Assembly (NCBI RefSeq): GCF_017309385.1
Contig: NZ_JAFJMJ010000002.1
Span: forward strand, 744,001-808,000
DNA from: Amycolatopsis sp. 195334CR
GTDB taxonomy: Bacteria > Actinomycetota > Actinomycetes > Mycobacteriales > Pseudonocardiaceae
Reading direction: 5' to 3'
DNA length: 64,000 bases
The notes under the pieces are model-generated. The model was not told the origin of the DNA and made no database searches. It worked only from the letters and a program-made list of their open reading frames with translations. Positions within the stretch are counted from its first letter, which is position 1. The number at the start of each line of letters is the position of its first letter. Both the position numbers and the translations under genes were made by a program. Positions 34,560-44,014 of this stretch are shown here, in pieces.

Positions 34560-35304
34560 CACAGCGAACTGTTCCGGCAGGAAGTCGACGGGGTGCGGCA
34601 TGCTGACCGCCGATTCGGCTCGGCTGAACGGCTGGAGTGGCTGCGAGGACAGATCTCTGAACTCGACGACCTGATCAGGCACACGCTGCTCCAACGCCAC
34701 CGGGCGCCCCTCGCCGGCGTGCTCACCGAGGCATCCACGCTGGCCGGGTGGACCTCGCTCGACATCGGCTCGCTCAAGCAGGCGTGGGCGCATTACGAGC
34801 AGGCCAAATCCGCGGCGCGGGAAGCCGAGTCGGCCGCGCTGCTGGCGCACGCCACGGCTGAACAGGCGTTCGTGCTCATCGACGCGGGCAACGTCGAGGA
34901 CGCGGTGGAGCTGTTCGCCGAGGCTCGCGACATCGGCAAGCGAGCACCCCGGCTGCTCCGCGCTTGGCTCGCCGCAGCTCAAGGCGAAGGACACGCCATC
35001 TCTGGCGATGGGGACAACGCGCTGCGATCCTTCGACGAGGCCGACGAGCTACGGCCGTCCGAGCTGGTCCACCCGGAGTTGCCGTTCTTGTTCCTCGGTG
35101 GCACTCACCTGGACCGCTGGCGGGGGAACGCACTGGTCCACCTCGGCGCGGAGGAGGCGATCAGCCACCTGGAAGCCGTCATCGAGGGCGTGCCCAGCGA
35201 GTTCGTCCGCGCCCGCGCGTCGGCCTGCGTCGACCTCGCGCTTGCCTACAGCGCAGCGGGTGACCGGGAGGGCGCCGAGACCTACGCGCGGCAGGGTCTT
35301 GGCG
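34560..35304 (+). pseudogene. TPR regulator remnant (5' end lost)
   Basis: From HSELFRQEVDGVRHADRRFG (in frame, directly after a stop at 34557) the protein reads as the C-terminal TPR half of a Streptomyces-type XRE regulator: SLKQAWAHYEQAKSAAREAES, AEQAFVLIDAGNVEDAVELF, AISHLEAVIEGVPSEF and ACVDLALAYSAAGDREGAE are TPR units. The DNA-binding N-terminus is missing. The open frame continues into unrelated sequence after about 35304. Confidence 0.75.
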
Positions 35305-35462
35305 GCTGCCGCAATCGTCCGGCGTCGTCGGTAGATTCGTCCCGACATGTTGAGGGCGCGTCGTCATCGGCCCCTGGCGTGCCGTCATGCCGCGAACTCG
35401 ACGGGTGGCGAACAGGGCGGTCGCGGGCCGATGCGCTGGCCTATTCCGCCGAGGAGATCACA

Positions 35463-35774
35463 ATGCGATCAACTGAGATCGTATTGCGGTTACTCGGCGG
35501 CGACTTCAACGTGGAGCCCGAGGATCCGCGGCTCGCGCCCCTGCGGAGGGAACTCCATGACGCGCTCGCGCCCGCACGCCCCTTGCCGACCTGGCCCGCG
35601 GAGGCACCGGAACAGCAACTCGACCACGTGTGGATCAGCGCCGGGTTGTCCGCCGAGCGACCCGCCTCGGTGAACTCGACGGTTTCTGACCACCTGCCGG
35701 TGGAGGTCACCGTCCGCCGGTCGGGCCTCGACGCTCGCGACGATTTGAGGAGCGCGACTCCGCTGCCTGACTGA
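35463..35774 (+). pseudogene. Endonuclease/exonuclease/phosphatase C-terminal remnant
   Basis: In frame with the TPR remnant, LGGDFNVEPEDPRLAPLRR (the EEP GDFN motif) and LDHVWISAGLSA ... VSDHLPVEVTV (the C-terminal SDH motif) are the last part of an endonuclease/exonuclease/phosphatase-family hydrolase. The N-terminal half is missing. Deletion has joined two unrelated gene ends into one 393-codon frame. Confidence 0.75.
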
Positions 35775-35829
35775 TCCGCGAGGCGGTGCCGACGCCGTTC
35801 GGCCGCGGTCAGTGCGCGGGTGAGCCGTG

Positions 35830-36290
35830 TGCCCGCTTCGGCGAGCAGGGGTTTGGTGTCCACACAGGACACCCGGAACCCTGCCGGTCCATGGTGATCA
35901 GGTGTTCACCGCCGGCACCGACGAACTTGATCCCGTCGACCGGGTACACGTCGGACCCCAGTGGGCGGTCGGCCGGCCACAGCCACGGTTGCTCCGGTCC
36001 GCGCGTCCAGGAACACCGGCCGCTTGATCGGTTGCTCGGCAACGGCCAGGTGGGCCCCCGTCGGGCCCGCGACGAGCCGGGAACCCGGACGGCGGAGAGG
36101 ACGCGGCCGTCGGCGAGCTCGGTCACGCGAATCTCGCCTTCCCGTCACGGGTGAAGTGGACGTTCGCGCACGTCACCACCCGCTGCTGGTCCTGGGTGAT
36201 CCGCGCGGTCCAGACGCGCGGGCCCAGGTCACAACCGAGCGCGGTCAGCCACCGGCCGCCGACAGCATCGAGCACGTGATCTTGGAACGG
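35830..36290 (-). pseudogene. Beta-propeller/WD40-like remnant with several frameshifts
   Basis: Minus-strand pieces in different frames read FQDHVLDAVGGRWLTALG, ARITQDQQRVVTCANVHFT, VTELADGRVLSAVRVPG, AVAEQPIKRPVFLDARTGAT and DVYPVDGIKFVGAGGEHLIT. The repeated x-DG/D-G turns and W/F-rich strands resemble propeller blades. At least three frame changes occur over 460 bases, so no functional product is expected. Confidence 0.6.
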
Positions 36291-36296
36291 TCCCGC

Positions 36297-38774
36297 TCAC
36301 GGGGGCGGCTCTTGGCCGGTGTAGTGGGTGTCGGCGTAGCTGGGGTGCCGGGTCCAGCCTGGCCGGTCGGTGTGCTCGACGCGGATGTCGATGGCGCCGA
36401 CCGGGTAGTGGTAGTCGACGTGCAGCAGCGGACTCGTGTGTTCTGCCTCTGGTGTGGAGTCCGGTCGTGAGGTGATTTCGGTGTAGGTGGCGACCTCGCC
36501 GATAGGGGCGAAGGGACCGGCGTACGGGGTGTAGGAGCGGGAGAGGTCGCCGTGGCCGCGGTGTCGTCCGGGGGCTGGGACGATGCTCGTCGGCGGTTCG
36601 AGTAGTCCGTTGGCTTGGGCGGGGAATCGGGCGCAGGGGTACCACAGCGAGATGGGCCAGTCCACGAGTGTGGGGCCGGGGCGGTTGGCCAGGTGCTCGG
36701 CCAGGGTGTCGCCGGAGTCCAGCCGGACGGTGTCGGCGATACCGCAGCCTGTCGTGGTCGCGATCGGTGCCCAGGAAGTGCGCTGGAGCTGGATGGCTGT
36801 CGCTGTGCCCAGCAGCGCGACGACGATCACGGGCATGGCGAGCACAGCCAGCCGGGCGAGGGTGATCGCGGTGTGCCCGGCCAGTCTGGCCGGTAACGCC
36901 ACCGCGTCACGGGTCGCGCGTACCGCGGGTGCCAGAGCGGCGAGGACACCGATGAGAACGAGGATCGCCGGGGGGACCGTCAGCCTCACGTCGAGCATCG
37001 GCATGGCGATCCGGTGGTATCCCCACCACGAATTCGGGCCGTGGAAGGAAACGCTGACCGCGAGAACGATCAGGAACAGCGAGCCGCCGCGGACGATCCA
37101 GCCCGCCGAGTTCTGGGTGAACGCGGTGGGCAGCAGCGCCAGGCCGCAGGCGAGAACCAGGGTCACCGGCAGCACGAGCACGTTGAAATGGGAACCGATC
37201 TTGGTGGGGGTGAACACGAGCAACGCCAGCCCGCCCAGCAACCAGGCGAACGGCCACGCGAGCACGCCGGTGAAGACCCCGCCATCCCGGTCGCGCAGGC
37301 GCAGTGCGACGACGATGGTGAACACCGCGGCAGCGAGCAGAATCGGTAGCCGGCGGAAGGGGTGCTGTTCGAAGAAGAACTCCGGGGCGTTGTGCGAGCC
37401 GAGCAGCATCTGGTAGCGCTCGAACTCGTGGAACCAGGAAAGGCTGGCCCCGTACCAGTATCGCGTGGCTGCCGAGTCGAGGAATCCGCCGAGGCCCGTC
37501 TCGGCGAAGATCAGTGGCGAGCAGCTGGCGGCAACCGCGACCACCGCCGCGACGAGGAGCCAGCGCCGTCGCGGTGTGCGGCGTAGCGCACCGAGCAGGC
37601 CGATGACCAGCGGGACGGCGGCGAGGATGCCGGTCGAGGTGATGGCCAGGGCGATCCCGGTGGCCAGGGCGCTGATCAGGAGCCAGGCGTCGGCCCGGGT
37701 GACCGTGGCGCGCACCGCGGCGTAGGCGGACACCGCGAAGCACAGGGCCACGAATGGTTCCGGGCGCAAGGCCGCCCCGCCGGGCATCCACGCGACGGCG
37801 AACGCGGCCGCGAGCAGCCAGCGCGGCAGGCGCACCGGGAGCAACCGTACGATGCCCAGCGCCAGCAGCCAGATCCCGATCCCGGCGGTGATGGCCGGGA
37901 GCCGGAGCGCGAACGGTGACCAGGACAGCGAGAACAGCGGCGCGAAAACGTGCTGCAGCAGGCTCGCCGGCACTTCGGAGGCGTTGAGGAAGAGGTAGTA
38001 GTCACCGACGAAGCCCGATGGGCCGAGATTGCGGTGCATGCCGAGGAACCAGCCGTCGTCCACCGATTGCGCGCCGAGCACACCCCAGCCGGCGACGCCG
38101 AGCGTCACCGCCGCGGTCCACAGCAGATCGCGACGGACCGGGGCCCGCGCCGGTCGGCTCCCCGTGGCACCCAGGAGCCGGAATCCCAGTACCAGGCAGC
38201 ACAACACGCCGATAACGCATCCGGCGAGGAGGGCGTACTTGAGTGGCGTGGGCGAGGTCTGGAACCGGGCATCGGCCCGCGCGGACGCCGAAACCGGCAC
38301 GTGCGCGGGCAGGTCGGTGACGAACGCGGCGATCTGTGGCACCGGGGCCGCCAGATCGAGCACCACGTTACCGTCCACGCTCACCCATAACCGGCCTTCC
38401 CCGGCCTGCAAGAGGTAAGTGCAGTCCGTGCCCGGCGGCTGACCGAGCGCGTGGTCACGGCCCCCCGTGGTCACTACCAACTGCTGATCGCGACCGGTGA
38501 GCAGGAGCCCGAATTCACGCAGCCGATCGGAATCGGGCGGGAAGGTCGAGAAAAGCACTCCTTGATGCGCGAGGGCGGCACACGAAAGCGAAACATCGAG
38601 TGACAGCGGACGATATGGCTGGAAGATCGCGACCGTGGACGCCGCGCTTTCCCCCGGCCTGGGCCAGGAGACGTGTACGTCGTCACCGCGCACCGGAGCG
38701 AACGGAATCGCCAGCGCCAGCAAACAGGTCAGCAGGGCGGCAGCACAAAGCCGCCGCGTAAGAATCGCGGGCAT
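36297..38774 (-). CDS. Arabinosyltransferase of the EmbA/B/C (GT53) family, short
   Basis: The 825-residue GT-C enzyme transfers arabinofuranosyl units from decaprenyl-phosphate arabinose to cell-wall arabinan. It has an N-terminal signal/helix, a periplasmic domain (about 30-170), about 12-13 membrane helices, and the catalytic motif SVDDGWFLGMHRN with the essential Asp. Emb proteins are usually near 1,070 residues; here the C-terminal carbohydrate-binding domain is largely missing, ending soon after LVDWPISLWYPCARFPAQ. The gene is a solitary copy in a decaying region, whereas emb genes usually cluster, so whether it is active is open. Confidence 0.85.
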   Translation of the reverse strand: MPAILTRRLCAAALLTCLLALAIPFAPVRGDDVHVSWPRPGESAASTVAIFQPYRPLSLDVSLSCAALAHQGVLFSTFPPDSDRLREFGLLLTGRDQQLVVTTGGRDHALGQPPGTDCTYLLQAGEGRLWVSVDGNVVLDLAAPVPQIAAFVTDLPAHVPVSASARADARFQTSPTPLKYALLAGCVIGVLCCLVLGFRLLGATGSRPARAPVRRDLLWTAAVTLGVAGWGVLGAQSVDDGWFLGMHRNLGPSGFVGDYYLFLNASEVPASLLQHVFAPLFSLSWSPFALRLPAITAGIGIWLLALGIVRLLPVRLPRWLLAAAFAVAWMPGGAALRPEPFVALCFAVSAYAAVRATVTRADAWLLISALATGIALAITSTGILAAVPLVIGLLGALRRTPRRRWLLVAAVVAVAASCSPLIFAETGLGGFLDSAATRYWYGASLSWFHEFERYQMLLGSHNAPEFFFEQHPFRRLPILLAAAVFTIVVALRLRDRDGGVFTGVLAWPFAWLLGGLALLVFTPTKIGSHFNVLVLPVTLVLACGLALLPTAFTQNSAGWIVRGGSLFLIVLAVSVSFHGPNSWWGYHRIAMPMLDVRLTVPPAILVLIGVLAALAPAVRATRDAVALPARLAGHTAITLARLAVLAMPVIVVALLGTATAIQLQRTSWAPIATTTGCGIADTVRLDSGDTLAEHLANRPGPTLVDWPISLWYPCARFPAQANGLLEPPTSIVPAPGRHRGHGDLSRSYTPYAGPFAPIGEVATYTEITSRPDSTPEAEHTSPLLHVDYHYPVGAIDIRVEHTDRPGWTRHPSYADTHYTGQEPPP

Positions 38775-39479
38775 GAAAGTGCATCACCTATCGAAAATCG
38801 GCAGGCTCAACCACGGTCCGCATTCAGGCGAACCGTGCTCCAGCGTGCTCTCGGGATGATCCGGCCCCGGCAGGAACGGAGCCAGTCCGGCCAGCTCCCA
38901 TGACCTCGACGCCGGCGAGGACAGCGGAGCGGTGGCAGTTACTGTGTGGCGCCGCGCCGGCCGACGATCTGGTAGGTGATGGCGGACTCGGTCACCACCT
39001 CACCCCGCCTTCGACAGGAGCACGCCGCCGAGCTTCGGATCGATCGGGTTGTCCCTCAGCGCGAGCGTGCCGATCGCCCGCGTGGTCACCGGACCGGCCA
39101 GCACGTTGCCGGTGATGTCGTCGGCACCGAGCGCCATCAGCCGCCCTTAGGGCTGACGTCCTCGAAGCCCCTGACGGCCCAGGCAGCCAGGAACGTCTCC
39201 GCGACCAAGCCGTCCGCCGTGGCGGCGTCGAGCCTGCGTGCCGGGTGGGCGTGCAGGCGAGGCATGGCTGTCGAACAGAGCCGGCAGCAACCGGTCCGCG
39301 TCTGGACCGCACAGATCTGGCCGCTCGAGATCGCCCACGAGCACCACCCCGGTTATCTTCACACCTGGTATTGCCCGCAACCGTCCCAGCCGTTCGCACC
39401 CGCCGGGACACTCGGCGCCCCGTACCCCCGGAACCGACAACTACCCCGGATGGCGCAAGTCATGTGGACCATGGTCTCG
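38775..39479. other. Decayed region with two small minus-strand frames
   Basis: No intact gene is seen. Two short minus-strand frames overlap as TGATG: 39265-39137 (43 codons, RLDAATADGLVAETFLAAWA) and 39137-39000 (46 codons, MALGADDITGNVLAGPVTTR). They read as one protein with a frameshift. The family was not recognised. Confidence 0.4.
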
Positions 39480-39877
39480 GACCTGCGCGATGGCGCGCCT
39501 ACTACCTCTGCCGGCCCGGCACAAACCGAGGCCGACCGGACAAGCTCGTCGGACACGAGAAGGCCCTGTACTTGCGTGAGGACGCCATCCTCGACGCGGT
39601 CGAGCGGGAGGCTGAGCGAGAGCGGCTGCAGCGGAAGCTGGCGGAGATCTCGCGCAAATATCCGGGGCGACTCCACAGTCATCTGCTGTGCGTCACCCGG
39701 TCCCGAGCGGGGACGGATCCGATCGATGCCGTGCACCGGGTGACGCTTTCGTGCCCCGGGCCGGACTGGTGTCATCGCGGAGGCTGCGTCGAGACGATCG
39801 AGCCGGAACTCAACGCCCTGTTGTCGTGGCTGAGCGAAGCCGGCCAGACGTCGGGCGCCATGACCGGCCAGGGGTGA
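39480..39877 (+). pseudogene. Serine-recombinase tail remnant fused to unknown sequence
   Basis: The segment YYLCRPGTNRGRPDKLVGHE followed by KALYLREDAILDAV (39497-39605) matches, residue for residue in pattern, the zinc-ribbon and following helix of the large serine recombinase at 45216-47141 (YYKCWPRNNNRGRPDKYEGH, VYLREDALLAAI). Everything upstream is missing and the downstream 90 codons do not continue a recombinase. It is a fragment of a second, lost integrase. Confidence 0.75.
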
Positions 39878-39961
39878 AGTTGCTGAGGCGTACTTGCAGT
39901 TGTAGGGGGCGACGGGGTTCGCTGAGTACGCGGCTCGGTCCTCGATGTCGTGGGCTCGACG

Positions 39962-40405
39962 ATGGCCGGCGCGGGCTGGGTCGAGTTGGAGCGATCGACG
40001 TGGGACGGCGGTTTGGAGGATCTGCTCCTGCGTCGGGCCGAGCGCTGCGCGCGGGTGGAATACGACCCGGTTACCCGGCGGGTGCGGCTGGGAGACGGGA
40101 AGCCCTGGCTGGAATCCAGCCTGGATCTGCTCGCCGAGGACGGGGTGCTCACCGGAACCGAAAGGGTGGAGGAAATCGATACCGGTGACGAGGCGGTAGA
40201 GCGTTGGAGTATTGATCTCCTGGCCGCGGCCCAGGATCTTTTGCGCGGCGCGATCGAATCGGTGCCTCAGCAAGGCGAAGCCACAATACTCGGTCTCCAT
40301 CCGCACGCGGACGGAGACCTGCGTGGTCCTGAGTCAATGAGGCTCGCGACCGAACAGGTCTCTGTCCTGCTGGGGAGGATGGGTTTGCTCGGCTCTGCGA
40401 GCTGA
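39962..40405 (+). CDS. Hypothetical protein or fragment
   Basis: The 147-codon frame has coding character (YDPVTRRVRLGDGKPWLESS, GDEAVERWSIDLLAAAQDLL), an acidic composition and no membrane segment. ATG 39962 is a plausible start. I cannot assign a family; it may be a fragment, given the broken genes around it. Confidence 0.4.
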   Translation: MAGAGWVELERSTWDGGLEDLLLRRAERCARVEYDPVTRRVRLGDGKPWLESSLDLLAEDGVLTGTERVEEIDTGDEAVERWSIDLLAAAQDLLRGAIESVPQQGEATILGLHPHADGDLRGPESMRLATEQVSVLLGRMGLLGSAS

Positions 40406-40586
40406 CTCGACGTTCGGCGCCGGCGCACAGCTGTCGCAGGCCCGGGCGCGGCATCGCACGCAGAGCGGCTGAGTTGGTGAACGAGTACAGCCCTATGGAG
40501 GCTGCGGTTGTGGCAACCGTGTCGTCGAGGCGAGGCCGGTGATCGCCGTCCCCAGGGGCAGGACGCTCGGTGGCGGTCAGGCCCGG

Positions 40587-40880
40587 ATGACGCCGTCAGA
40601 CAGAGGTGAAGTGCCGCGATACTCCGATGCGAGGGTGCGGGTCGCAACGACGGGGATGCGGCCGCAGCCGGATGACTGGTATCCGACAGCGGCTCGTGCT
40701 GTCTGGCCGAACTTGCTGGCGCGGTCCCTGCTCGGCCACCGGACCTGCGAGGAAGTCATCGACTTAATCGACTTCTGGGCGGCTGAACCGGCACCGTTTG
40801 TCCTCCCTGTCGTCCGCGCCGAGCAGCTCGCCGCACCTGGCGCGGTCGACCGAGCTGCAGTCAGAGGCGAACTTGCCTGA
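40587..40880 (+). CDS. Small hypothetical frame
   Basis: This is a 97-codon frame. The part from MRPQPDDWYPTAARAVWP to VIDLIDFWAAEPAPF looks coded, but the family is not recognised. It may be a remnant. Confidence 0.3.
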   Translation: MTPSDRGEVPRYSDARVRVATTGMRPQPDDWYPTAARAVWPNLLARSLLGHRTCEEVIDLIDFWAAEPAPFVLPVVRAEQLAAPGAVDRAAVRGELA

Positions 40881-41186
40881 GCTGCTCGTTTGAAGTGGTG
40901 CCGGTAGTTCGAACAGGCTGGCAGCCTGTGGCGTTGGCTTTTTTCCTGGATGACCCCGAATCTGGGCGGTCGTGAACCTGCACGTGCATGCCTGCGATTA
41001 TTCATCTCCATGTCCACTTTTTGTCAAAGATGGCCGGGTTCGGCTCGACGAGCAACTTAAGGAAGAATTAGGGTCAAATGCATCTTGTTGGGTGGTGAAC
41101 GTCTGCAATGCTTGTCCTTCGCATGATCCGGCGTCAGGCTGTTCGGGCTGACCGTGCTGGTCGACGAGGGGATGGAGAGGGGCGGT
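40881..41186. other. AT-richer leader of the three-gene cassette
   Basis: No gene is seen. The stretch 41005-41090 is clearly less GC-rich than its surroundings and leads into the cassette start at 41187, so it likely holds the promoter. No certain -35/-10 pair can be named. Confidence 0.5.
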
Positions 41187-41684
41187 ATGACGGACGCAGT
41201 GTCTTTGGCGACCATGACCGGGCCGATGATGGCGGCCGCGTTCAAGTTTCTTTTCGATCGGGCGAGCACATTTCTGGATCGACGTAACGCGGTCAAGGAC
41301 AAAGCGGAGGACGAGGCTGAAGAGCTCGGCGGAACTGCGGTTGAGCGCGAGTCGGTGGAGAACCTGAGGCGTGCGATGAATGCGCTAGAGGTCTACGACG
41401 AGCATGGCCTGCCGTTGCGGTCCGACGACGCGAAGCTAGTCGGGCATTTGGAGACTGTGCTGGGCGAACTGCAGCGCATCGAGGGGCGGCCCATCGACAT
41501 CGCCGCTGTGGCCCGGGCTGGTGTGGCGGTGGAGGTGGAAAGCGACGACGTTGAGGGAACGGTGACAGGGCTGGTCGCCGATGAGATCGGCGAAACCGGG
41601 CGTGCCGATGTGCGAGTCCGCACGAGGACGGTCAAGGCTGGCGGTGAGGTGACCGGAATGCGGATCGAGCGGAGGCTGGGATGA
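41187..41684 (+). CDS. Cassette protein 1: small helical protein
   Basis: The 165-residue product has a hydrophobic or amphipathic N-terminus (MTGPMMAAAFKFLFDRASTFLDRR), a charged helical middle and a beta-rich C-terminus (VEGTVTGLVADEIGETGRADVRVRTRTV). No signal peptide cleavage site is clear. GAGAGG precedes ATG 41187, and the stop overlaps cassette protein 2 as ATGA. I do not recognise the family. The N-terminal part resembles short adaptor/effector-associated modules that accompany NTPase-type conflict proteins, but only in general layout. Confidence 0.7.
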   Translation: MTDAVSLATMTGPMMAAAFKFLFDRASTFLDRRNAVKDKAEDEAEELGGTAVERESVENLRRAMNALEVYDEHGLPLRSDDAKLVGHLETVLGELQRIEGRPIDIAAVARAGVAVEVESDDVEGTVTGLVADEIGETGRADVRVRTRTVKAGGEVTGMRIERRLG

Positions 41685-44014
41685 GCGTATTCCGCGACGA
41701 TCGCCGGGGCCGGCCGGAGCCACAGCCGGCGCGGCCGGATGGCCATCGCTCGGACGTCGTGGCATGGCGCGGGCTTGCTGGTTCCGAACCAGGCGGCGCG
41801 GAACCGGCGGCGACGGTCAGTGAGGCATCCGATGAAGCAGTTGCGGCTGCTCTGTCGGAGGTGGATGCGGTGTCATCGACCGCGGCGGCAGCGACTGCGG
41901 ACGCACTGGCCACTGCAGGCAGGGCAGTGGCGATCGCGAACTCCAACGCGGGCGAAAACACTGCGATCAAAATTGTCAACCATCTGCAGGAGAGTCTTGA
42001 GCGGTTCGACGCGGACGAGGACTACCTGACCGCCGTGCTGGAGCTCTTCGCGCCTCCGGCTGGCTTCGGCAACCGTGTCGTTGAGTGGATGGACTCACAT
42101 CTGATGGTCGTCGCCCTGGATCAGGATCGCGGCCGGTTCATTACAGCGCACGCGTTGTTGGCCACCATCCATAAGGAGCGCGGGGTCAAGGTCGGTGCCC
42201 TGAGCTTCGGTGGCGGGTCGACGTTCCCGGTCAGGCAGCTGCCACCACACCGTGACCGGGCTTACGTGGTCGAGGTTCCCGCCGAGGAGGCTGAGTTCAA
42301 GCTGCACTCGACGTTCGGCAGCAGCCTGCGTGCACTGCAGGAGCGGCTGCGCAGCCAATCCTGCTGGATGGTGATGGTAATGAGCGTCGAGCAGTGGAAC
42401 CGCGCCGAAGCGCAGGTTCCAGACGTTGTCACCGTCCGGGACGGTCAGGTCGACCCGCGGGAGATCGCCCGCCGAGCCTTACGGGTGCGAGACAGCCAGA
42501 TCCCGGTCGAGCAATGGCTTGCCGACCGGCAGGTAGCGGGCTTGATCACCGGCCAGATCCCGGCAGAAGTACAGGAGATCGTCGAGCTCATCGTCGCCGC
42601 GCAGCAGATGCCAGAGTCGGCGTTGGAGGACGATGGCGTACGGAAAGTGGACCGCGGCGCGGAGGGTGGGTTGGTGCGCGGCGACGACTCGCTGTTCAGT
42701 AAGCGCGTCGAGGTGGTCGTCGAAGCCCGCCTGAACTGGCACGAGCGGCTGCTTGCGTGGCATCGCGCGCAGGGGCGGACCGGCATCGAACGCAACTTTC
42801 TGATCTCAGCGGCTGTCCAGAAGGGCGCACCTGTTGCCTACGTGTACACAGGAGCCACCGATCTGGGCCAAACGCTGGGGGAGAAGCACAGACGAAGGGC
42901 GCCGACCGGGCAGGACGTGCCTGGCGTGATCGACTTGGTCGATGCGGTGGAGGCGAGCCTCGCCAAAGATGGAACGGTGGTGTTCGATCGCGTTGGCTGG
43001 GACGACGCGGCGTTGCAGTACTTCTGGGTCGATAGGCCATTATCGCGCAAGTTGTTTCTCGACTGGTTGGCCGAGCGAGCTGTGCAGTCACACAAGCACG
43101 AGGCCCTCGAATCTCTCACTGAGGTACAGCGACGCGCGCTGGCGGCCCGTATCTCCCAGCTGGCGGTCGACTGGGCGGTCCGGCAGGGACGGGCCCAGCC
43201 GCTCACGCGGATCGCGGAAGAGTGGTACGACCAAGGGGTGGTGTGGTCGGAGTTCGTCGATGTCCTTGATCACGCGGCGGTGCAGCCCAGCACGGCTCGC
43301 AGTATTCACCCGATGCTGCTGACCTGGGCGAACGCGTCACCGGGCAACAAGCAGCCCAGCAAACTGGCCGTGGCAGAGGTCTGCTCCCGGCAGTTCGGCA
43401 GGAAGTACACGGGCAAGGCCCTCATCCGGCTGAAGCATGCGGCGAACTCTGACGATGTGCGCGTTGTCGGCGCCGTGAAGGAGGCCGTGCAGACGCTATG
43501 GGACGACGAGACTGTTCGGTTCGCCTTGTTCACGGCTGTCATCGGATGGTGTGGCGACGACAAGACCGCTGCCGCCGGCCGGCAGTCGTTCCGCACGCTC
43601 GCACTTATGAGTTCTCCGGCCAACTCGCGGCAGCCGTCGTTGTTGATCGAACCTGCCGAGCGAGAGGAGCCTGCGCCCGCGGTCAACGACCTCGCCCGCG
43701 GTTGGCGCAGCTTGCTGGCGCCGGGCAACAGTGACGACCACCTTGAAGAGGTGCTGCCGTTCTGGCTCGAGGCAGCGGTCGCGTTCCCGGAATATCGCGG
43801 TCGGATCGCCGACATCTTGTGCCGGGCGGTGCGGGGTCCGGAGATCGCCGGCGAGGAGTCGCCGCGGAACCGCTTGACCGGATTGGTGCGCCAGTGGAGC
43901 AAACTTCCTTCGGCTGAGGCGGAGCAGCGCGAGCAGCTCTACACGATCATCACCGGGAAGGTGGACGACGACTTCATGGCTTCTCACGGCGCGACTTCGG
44001 GCAGCTCGGCATGA
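41681..44014 (+). CDS. Cassette protein 2: 777-residue degenerate P-loop protein
   Basis: This large soluble protein has no assigned family. A low-complexity Ala-rich N-terminus (about 40-85) is followed by a module with the strand-loop-helix order of a STAND/AAA-type ATPase: HLMVVALDQDRGRFITAHAL (140-159) occupies the Walker A place but lacks the G-K-T/S residues, and SCWMVMVMSVEQW (227-239) the Walker B place without acidic residues. A helical region (about 330-777), probably repeats, follows. Active ATP use is therefore unlikely; a receptor or scaffold role is inferred. It overlaps both neighbours by ATGA, giving tight translational coupling. Confidence 0.75.
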   Translation: MSVFRDDRRGRPEPQPARPDGHRSDVVAWRGLAGSEPGGAEPAATVSEASDEAVAAALSEVDAVSSTAAAATADALATAGRAVAIANSNAGENTAIKIVNHLQESLERFDADEDYLTAVLELFAPPAGFGNRVVEWMDSHLMVVALDQDRGRFITAHALLATIHKERGVKVGALSFGGGSTFPVRQLPPHRDRAYVVEVPAEEAEFKLHSTFGSSLRALQERLRSQSCWMVMVMSVEQWNRAEAQVPDVVTVRDGQVDPREIARRALRVRDSQIPVEQWLADRQVAGLITGQIPAEVQEIVELIVAAQQMPESALEDDGVRKVDRGAEGGLVRGDDSLFSKRVEVVVEARLNWHERLLAWHRAQGRTGIERNFLISAAVQKGAPVAYVYTGATDLGQTLGEKHRRRAPTGQDVPGVIDLVDAVEASLAKDGTVVFDRVGWDDAALQYFWVDRPLSRKLFLDWLAERAVQSHKHEALESLTEVQRRALAARISQLAVDWAVRQGRAQPLTRIAEEWYDQGVVWSEFVDVLDHAAVQPSTARSIHPMLLTWANASPGNKQPSKLAVAEVCSRQFGRKYTGKALIRLKHAANSDDVRVVGAVKEAVQTLWDDETVRFALFTAVIGWCGDDKTAAAGRQSFRTLALMSSPANSRQPSLLIEPAEREEPAPAVNDLARGWRSLLAPGNSDDHLEEVLPFWLEAAVAFPEYRGRIADILCRAVRGPEIAGEESPRNRLTGLVRQWSKLPSAEAEQREQLYTIITGKVDDDFMASHGATSGSSA

